Positions 6,671 to 9,103 of a DNA stretch of 9,103 nucleotides are shown piece by piece. Below the pieces are notes generated by a model. That model was given only the letters and a program-made list of their open reading frames with translations, made no database searches and was not told the origin of the DNA. The DNA is from RYN-433 sp036558265. GTDB lineage: Bacteria; Planctomycetota; Phycisphaerae; Tepidisphaerales; Tepidisphaeraceae. The first letter of the stretch is position 1. Each line of letters begins with the position of its first letter. A program made the position numbers and the translations under genes. The stretch covers positions 1 through 9,103 of the forward strand of contig DATBFY010000083.1 in assembly GCA_036558265.1 (NCBI GenBank), in the 5' to 3' direction.

Positions 6671-6698
6671 CCGCGGCAACCGCGGCGCGATCGCCGCG
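6671..6698 (-). promoter_or_regulatory. Two overlapping alternative hairpins between sigma and kinase genes
   Basis: CGCGGCG (6681-6687), loop CGAT, CGCCGCG (6692-6698) is a perfect 7-bp inverted repeat. CCGCGG (6671-6676), loop CAA, CCGCGG (6680-6685) is a perfect 6-bp one. They share 6681-6685, so they cannot both form fully. They lie just upstream of the kinase start. They could tune kinase translation relative to the sigma factor, although short GC palindromes arise easily in such GC-rich DNA. Confidence 0.35.
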
Positions 6699-6702
6699 CT
6701 TC

Positions 6703-7365
6703 CTAATCCCGCGCGTCCAAAAGGTACATCGATACCGAGCGCAAGTCGCGCCGCACGACTTTGAGCGCCCGGTTGCACAGCATGTGGATGGCCCGCTCGG
6801 ACCGTCCCATCTGTCCCGCGATCTCCCCGGGCGAGAGCCCCTGGAGGTAGCGAAGGCTCAGCGCCTTTCCAAGGTCCGGTGGCAGACGGTTGAGCGATTG
6901 CTCCAGCGCCGCCATGAACTCGTGCCGCGCCGCCGACCGGCTCGGGGTCCGCCGGTGACTCGCCAGTTCCGCCAGCATGGCGACGATCGATGCGCCCTGT
7001 GCGGCATGCTCGGCCCCACCGCCTCGCCGTGCCGCCCGACGCATGCGCAAAAGTTGCGCGATCCGGTGCCGAGCGATCGTGACCAGCCAGCGGTACGCCG
7101 AGCTGTCGTCAGTCGCCCGGAACTGCGCCAACCGCCGAAACGCCTCAAAATAACTGTCCTGAAGGATGTCGTTGGGGTCCACCCAGGCTTGTAACTCTGG
7201 CGGGAGGTGGCGCTTAACGTACGCCAGCACGCGGGCTCGCTCGGCGAACAACAAGAGCTCGGCGGGCTCAGTGGTGGCGCACGCGGCTTCCCCTGACAGG
7301 GATGGATTGGCTACGACTTCCATACGACGAATTGACGCAATGGCCCGGGAGACAGGTGAACACAT
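6703..7365 (-). CDS. ECF-type RNA polymerase sigma factor (planctomycete type)
   Basis: A 220-residue sigma-70-family protein with only regions 2 and 4. Region 2 spans about residues 37-115: PNDILQDSYFEAFRRL is the core-binding helix, and SSAYRWLVTIARHRIAQLLRMRRAARR covers 2.3-2.4, where the -10 element is recognised. A linker of about 35 residues precedes region 4 (about 148-210: LNRLPPDLGKALSLRYLQGLSPGEIAGQMGRSERAIHML), a helix-turn-helix for the -35 element. No anti-sigma gene is seen next to it. A Ser/Thr kinase gene follows 47 bp later, a pairing known in Planctomycetota where phosphorylation may replace anti-sigma control (family knowledge; not shown here). The ATG at 7365 is used; MEVVANPSLSG at 7323 is an equally reasonable start, since the first 14 residues look unconserved and neither start has a good Shine-Dalgarno. 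Confidence 0.93.
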   Translation of the reverse strand: MCSPVSRAIASIRRMEVVANPSLSGEAACATTEPAELLLFAERARVLAYVKRHLPPELQAWVDPNDILQDSYFEAFRRLAQFRATDDSSAYRWLVTIARHRIAQLLRMRRAARRGGGAEHAAQGASIVAMLAELASHRRTPSRSAARHEFMAALEQSLNRLPPDLGKALSLRYLQGLSPGEIAGQMGRSERAIHMLCNRALKVVRRDLRSVSMYLLDARD

Positions 7366-7435
7366 ACTAGATTACCCGGCAGGGTTCATCTCCACAAACC
7401 TAATCTCTGCACGTTGTGGCCTAAACCGGAAAACC

Positions 7436-8266
7436 TCAGGGATTTTCTGCATCCAATGGCGACCAAATGCTATCCAGCGTGCTCTTGCCGGTCGTCGGAT
7501 CAACCAGTTCCTTCTCGGTCTTGAGGGCCACGTGCCCGTCGGCATATCCGATGTTGAGCGCGCCGATCGCATCGGTTCCACTCCCGGCCGAGCGGGACGG
7601 ACGATGCCGGTCGAAGCTCAATTCCGAGGTCGATTTACCAAACACCCCGATTTCGACCGGCGGCGAGATTCCGCCCGCGCCGCCGAAACGCTGGCCCGCC
7701 GTGGTTCCGAGGTACCCGACGACCGGAGCCGCTTCGCGGCCTTTGAGGTCCGGATCGTACAGAGACCACGACTCAACCATCAGGATCACCCGTGAGCCGT
7801 CTCGCGGCGCCCCACCCCAGAGCTTGCCGCGCGGCGGGGTCGTCGCATCGATAAAGCTATCGACCTTGCTGCTCATCCACACGTTCATCGAATAGGAGCG
7901 CTTGGCCCCGGGGCGATCATCCGGACAGGTGAACACGCTGCCGATCGTGGGCCCCTCCTTTGACACATATCCCCCGGCCCGTTCGACGTCATACCAGTTC
8001 AGTCCTGGCGAAGGACTGCTGAGATTGGTCGGGAATTTTCCCTTGTTCTCGGCGGCGTATCCGAAGATGGCGATGCACATCTGCCGCATGTTCGACGCGC
8101 ACTGGACGGTACGCGATTGCCGCCGCGCTCCGGCGAGGGAGGGCAGCAGGATCGCGATCAGAACCGCGATGATGCCGATCACGACCAGCAGTTCGACCAG
8201 TGTGAATGCTGTACGGGTTCTGTCGCGCAAGGTTGTCGCGGAGGAGGCATCCGCCGACCGGTTCAT
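7436..8266 (-). CDS. Prepilin-like protein (type IV pilin N-terminus, H-X9-DG-type C-terminus)
   Basis: The 276-residue protein has a short basic leader (1-20) ending RTRTA, then F21-T-L-V-E25, followed by a hydrophobic helix to about residue 42. This is the class III signal cut by a prepilin peptidase between A20 and F21, with Glu at mature position 5. Ala at -1 replaces the usual Gly but is tolerated in this family. The globular part has a CASNMRQM segment after the helix, as is usual for these proteins, and FTCPDD near 112-117. The C-terminal region contains H221 and Y241-A-D-G-H-V, the prepilin-processing-associated H-X9-DG motif, here with 21 residues between His and Asp. Such proteins are abundant in Planctomycetota and are thought to be pseudopilins of type II secretion or pilus-like systems, but the role of any one is unknown. 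AAGGTG 5 bases before the ATG supports the start. No pilus assembly genes lie nearby. Confidence 0.92.
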   Translation of the reverse strand: MNRSADASSATTLRDRTRTAFTLVELLVVIGIIAVLIAILLPSLAGARRQSRTVQCASNMRQMCIAIFGYAAENKGKFPTNLSSPSPGLNWYDVERAGGYVSKEGPTIGSVFTCPDDRPGAKRSYSMNVWMSSKVDSFIDATTPPRGKLWGGAPRDGSRVILMVESWSLYDPDLKGREAAPVVGYLGTTAGQRFGGAGGISPPVEIGVFGKSTSELSFDRHRPSRSAGSGTDAIGALNIGYADGHVALKTEKELVDPTTGKSTLDSIWSPLDAENP

Positions 8267-8271
8267 CGATT

Positions 8272-8277
8272 CACCTT
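8272..8277 (-). promoter_or_regulatory. Shine-Dalgarno of the prepilin-like gene
   Basis: On the minus strand AAGGTG lies 5 bases before the ATG at 8266. The leader peptide that results has the length and charge expected for a prepilin. Confidence 0.6.
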
Positions 8278-8299
8278 GTGCTGGATACGTTCGATTTGA

Positions 8300-8317
8300 G
8301 GCTTACGCCCGTAAACC
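8300..8317 (-). promoter_or_regulatory. Small hairpin in the leader of the prepilin-like gene
   Basis: In the RNA, GGUUUAC, loop GGGC, GUAAGCC form 7 pairs including one G-U. It lies about 34 bases upstream of the start codon. A second short hairpin (GCAC-AAA-GTGC, near 8346-8356) lies further upstream. The arrangement does not match a riboswitch class I can recognise, and no T-run makes it a terminator for the PEP-CTERM gene. Confidence 0.3.
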
Positions 8318-8417
8318 GTGCGTGCGTCGTTACCGTCTGAAACACGCACTTTGTGCATTAGCGGCGTCTCCCCCACCGCAGGAACGCACAATCGCGCCTT
8401 ATACCCGGCCTGCCGAA

Positions 8418-9103
8418 TCACCGCCAGCGAAACCTGCCGCGTGATCGGCGAAAACTCGTGGACAATCCCAAAAGGCAGGCGCCGGCTATGGCTGTGGCCG
8501 GTTCGGGCACGAAGTTAATGGTCATGGCGGCGACGTTTGCCGCATTCTCAGCCATAACCACGTCCACTCCGCTGTTCTCTACTGGTGGATCGATGTCCGG
8601 GTTCAGTCGCAAAAAGACATATTTTCCGGCACCCGATCCGTCCACGCCGTACTGCGAATTAAGCCAGGTGACGAGACTGGTATTGGCCGCGGGATCGGTC
8701 GTAATCAGGGAGACCGGGGGCTGAACGGTGTCTGCGGGGAGGATGTTGTCCTCGATAAGGGTTGCGGCGGGATCCAGCGGCCCGAAGAAGGCGTCGGTGG
8801 ACTGCACCGCAGGATCACTGCGGGCTGGCAGGGCGTAAAGATCGATGTTGTACGCCGGATGCTGACGGTCGAGTGAGACGACAAAGGACAACGAGGCATC
8901 GGTGACCGGCGAGAGGCCCAGTGGGGGAGTGGGGAGTTGGAAGACGTAGACCACCGCGCGGCCCCCCTCGCCGGGCGATGTCGTGGACGCACCAACGCGA
9001 CCGGTCAGCAAGCCGTTGCTGATGGTGCCGTCGTGGCGCAGGCCGGCATCCGCAGGGTCCGCCAGCACGATGGCCGCGCGTGCAGGCGCGGCGACGACCC
9101 AGA
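8418..9103 (-). CDS. PEP-CTERM sorted surface protein, N-terminus beyond window
   Basis: The frame is open through the right edge: 227 residues to a TGA at 8418-8420. The edge shows WVVAAPARA followed by AIVLADPAD, which looks like the end of a Sec signal peptide with an AxA cut. The true start is therefore probably only some 15-30 codons outside. A GTG at 9068 is not the likely start because it would drop the signal. The middle part is beta-rich (DASLSFVVSLDRQHPAYNIDLYAL; AGKYVFLRLNPDIDP), resembling the DNRLRE-like beta-sandwich proteins frequent in this phylum. That resemblance is inference. The last 30 residues are a PEP-CTERM signal: VPEP, a hydrophobic stretch AIAGACLLGL, then an Arg-rich end. 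An exosortase should cut it and anchor or release the protein at the surface; no exosortase gene is in the window. It is probably extracellular, perhaps carbohydrate- or matrix-associated. Confidence 0.9.
   Translation of the reverse strand, partial: WVVAAPARAAIVLADPADAGLRHDGTISNGLLTGRVGASTTSPGEGGRAVVYVFQLPTPPLGLSPVTDASLSFVVSLDRQHPAYNIDLYALPARSDPAVQSTDAFFGPLDPAATLIEDNILPADTVQPPVSLITTDPAANTSLVTWLNSQYGVDGSGAGKYVFLRLNPDIDPPVENSGVDVVMAENAANVAAMTINFVPEPATAIAGACLLGLSTSFRRSRGRFRWR

Noticed and set aside
4970..6706. Plus-strand open frame of 578 codons
   Set aside because: It is antisense to the kinase gene, with Arg/Pro/His-rich low-complexity translation; the minus strand has a clear kinase with all catalytic motifs.
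6656..6778. 41-codon N-terminal extension of the kinase
   Set aside because: It would overlap the sigma-factor gene and its translation is Arg/Ala/Pro-rich without conservation signs; the ATG at 6655 sits cleanly after the sigma stop.
8267..8417. Cyclic-di-GMP (GEMM) riboswitch before the prepilin-like gene
   Set aside because: I tried to match the conserved GEMM-I core segments and could not find them in order.
9066..9068. GTG as the start of the PEP-CTERM protein
   Set aside because: The frame is open to the window edge and the preceding residues look like the end of a signal peptide, which a surface protein needs.

Overview
The window is GC-rich DNA from a member of the Planctomycetota. 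The evidence is family content: a DUF1552 (HXXSHH) protein beside a DUF1587/1595/1592/1588/1585 (PSD/PSCyt-type) cytochrome protein, a Ser/Thr kinase fused to an FGE-sulfatase-like domain beside a planctomycete-type ECF sigma factor, an H-X9-DG-type prepilin-like protein, and a PEP-CTERM surface protein. The species cannot be named from this. All seven protein genes lie on the minus strand, so transcription runs from right to left.

Layout in the direction of transcription (high to low coordinates): (1) 9103-8418, the 3' part of a PEP-CTERM protein gene whose start lies beyond the right edge; (2) a 151-bp gap with a small hairpin, then 8266-7436, a prepilin-like protein with a type IV pilin N-terminus; (3) a 70-bp gap, then 7365-6703, an ECF sigma factor; (4) a 47-bp gap holding two overlapping hairpins, then 6655-4505, a membrane-anchored Ser/Thr kinase with a C-terminal SUMF1-like domain; (5) a 192-bp gap with an AT-rich island and a perfect Shine-Dalgarno, then 4312-3611, an unrecognised 233-residue protein whose start may be affected by a frameshift; (6) a 213-bp structured 3' region ending in a strong Rho-independent terminator (about 3397-3366); (7) 3299-1440, the multi-domain cytochrome protein; (8) a 107-bp gap with two tandem palindromic repeat units, then 1332-1, a Tat-exported DUF1552 protein cut by the left edge.

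The terminator at about 3370 splits the window into two blocks. The left block (cytochrome protein plus DUF1552 protein) is a recurrent planctomycete pair of exported proteins of unknown reaction, probably one transcript. In the right block the sigma factor and kinase form an apparent signalling pair: the kinase can be pictured sensing through its extracytoplasmic domain and acting on transcription, directly or indirectly, with the sigma factor. The prepilin-like and PEP-CTERM genes upstream are both cell-surface or secretion-type products. Whether the pair controls them is inference only.

No tRNA, rRNA, CRISPR array, insertion sequence or phage gene was seen. The items most worth a second look are the start/frame conflict at 4270-4350, the palindromic repeat pair at 1353-1424, the loss of the catalytic cysteines in the kinase's FGE-like domain, and the alternative hairpins between the sigma and kinase genes.
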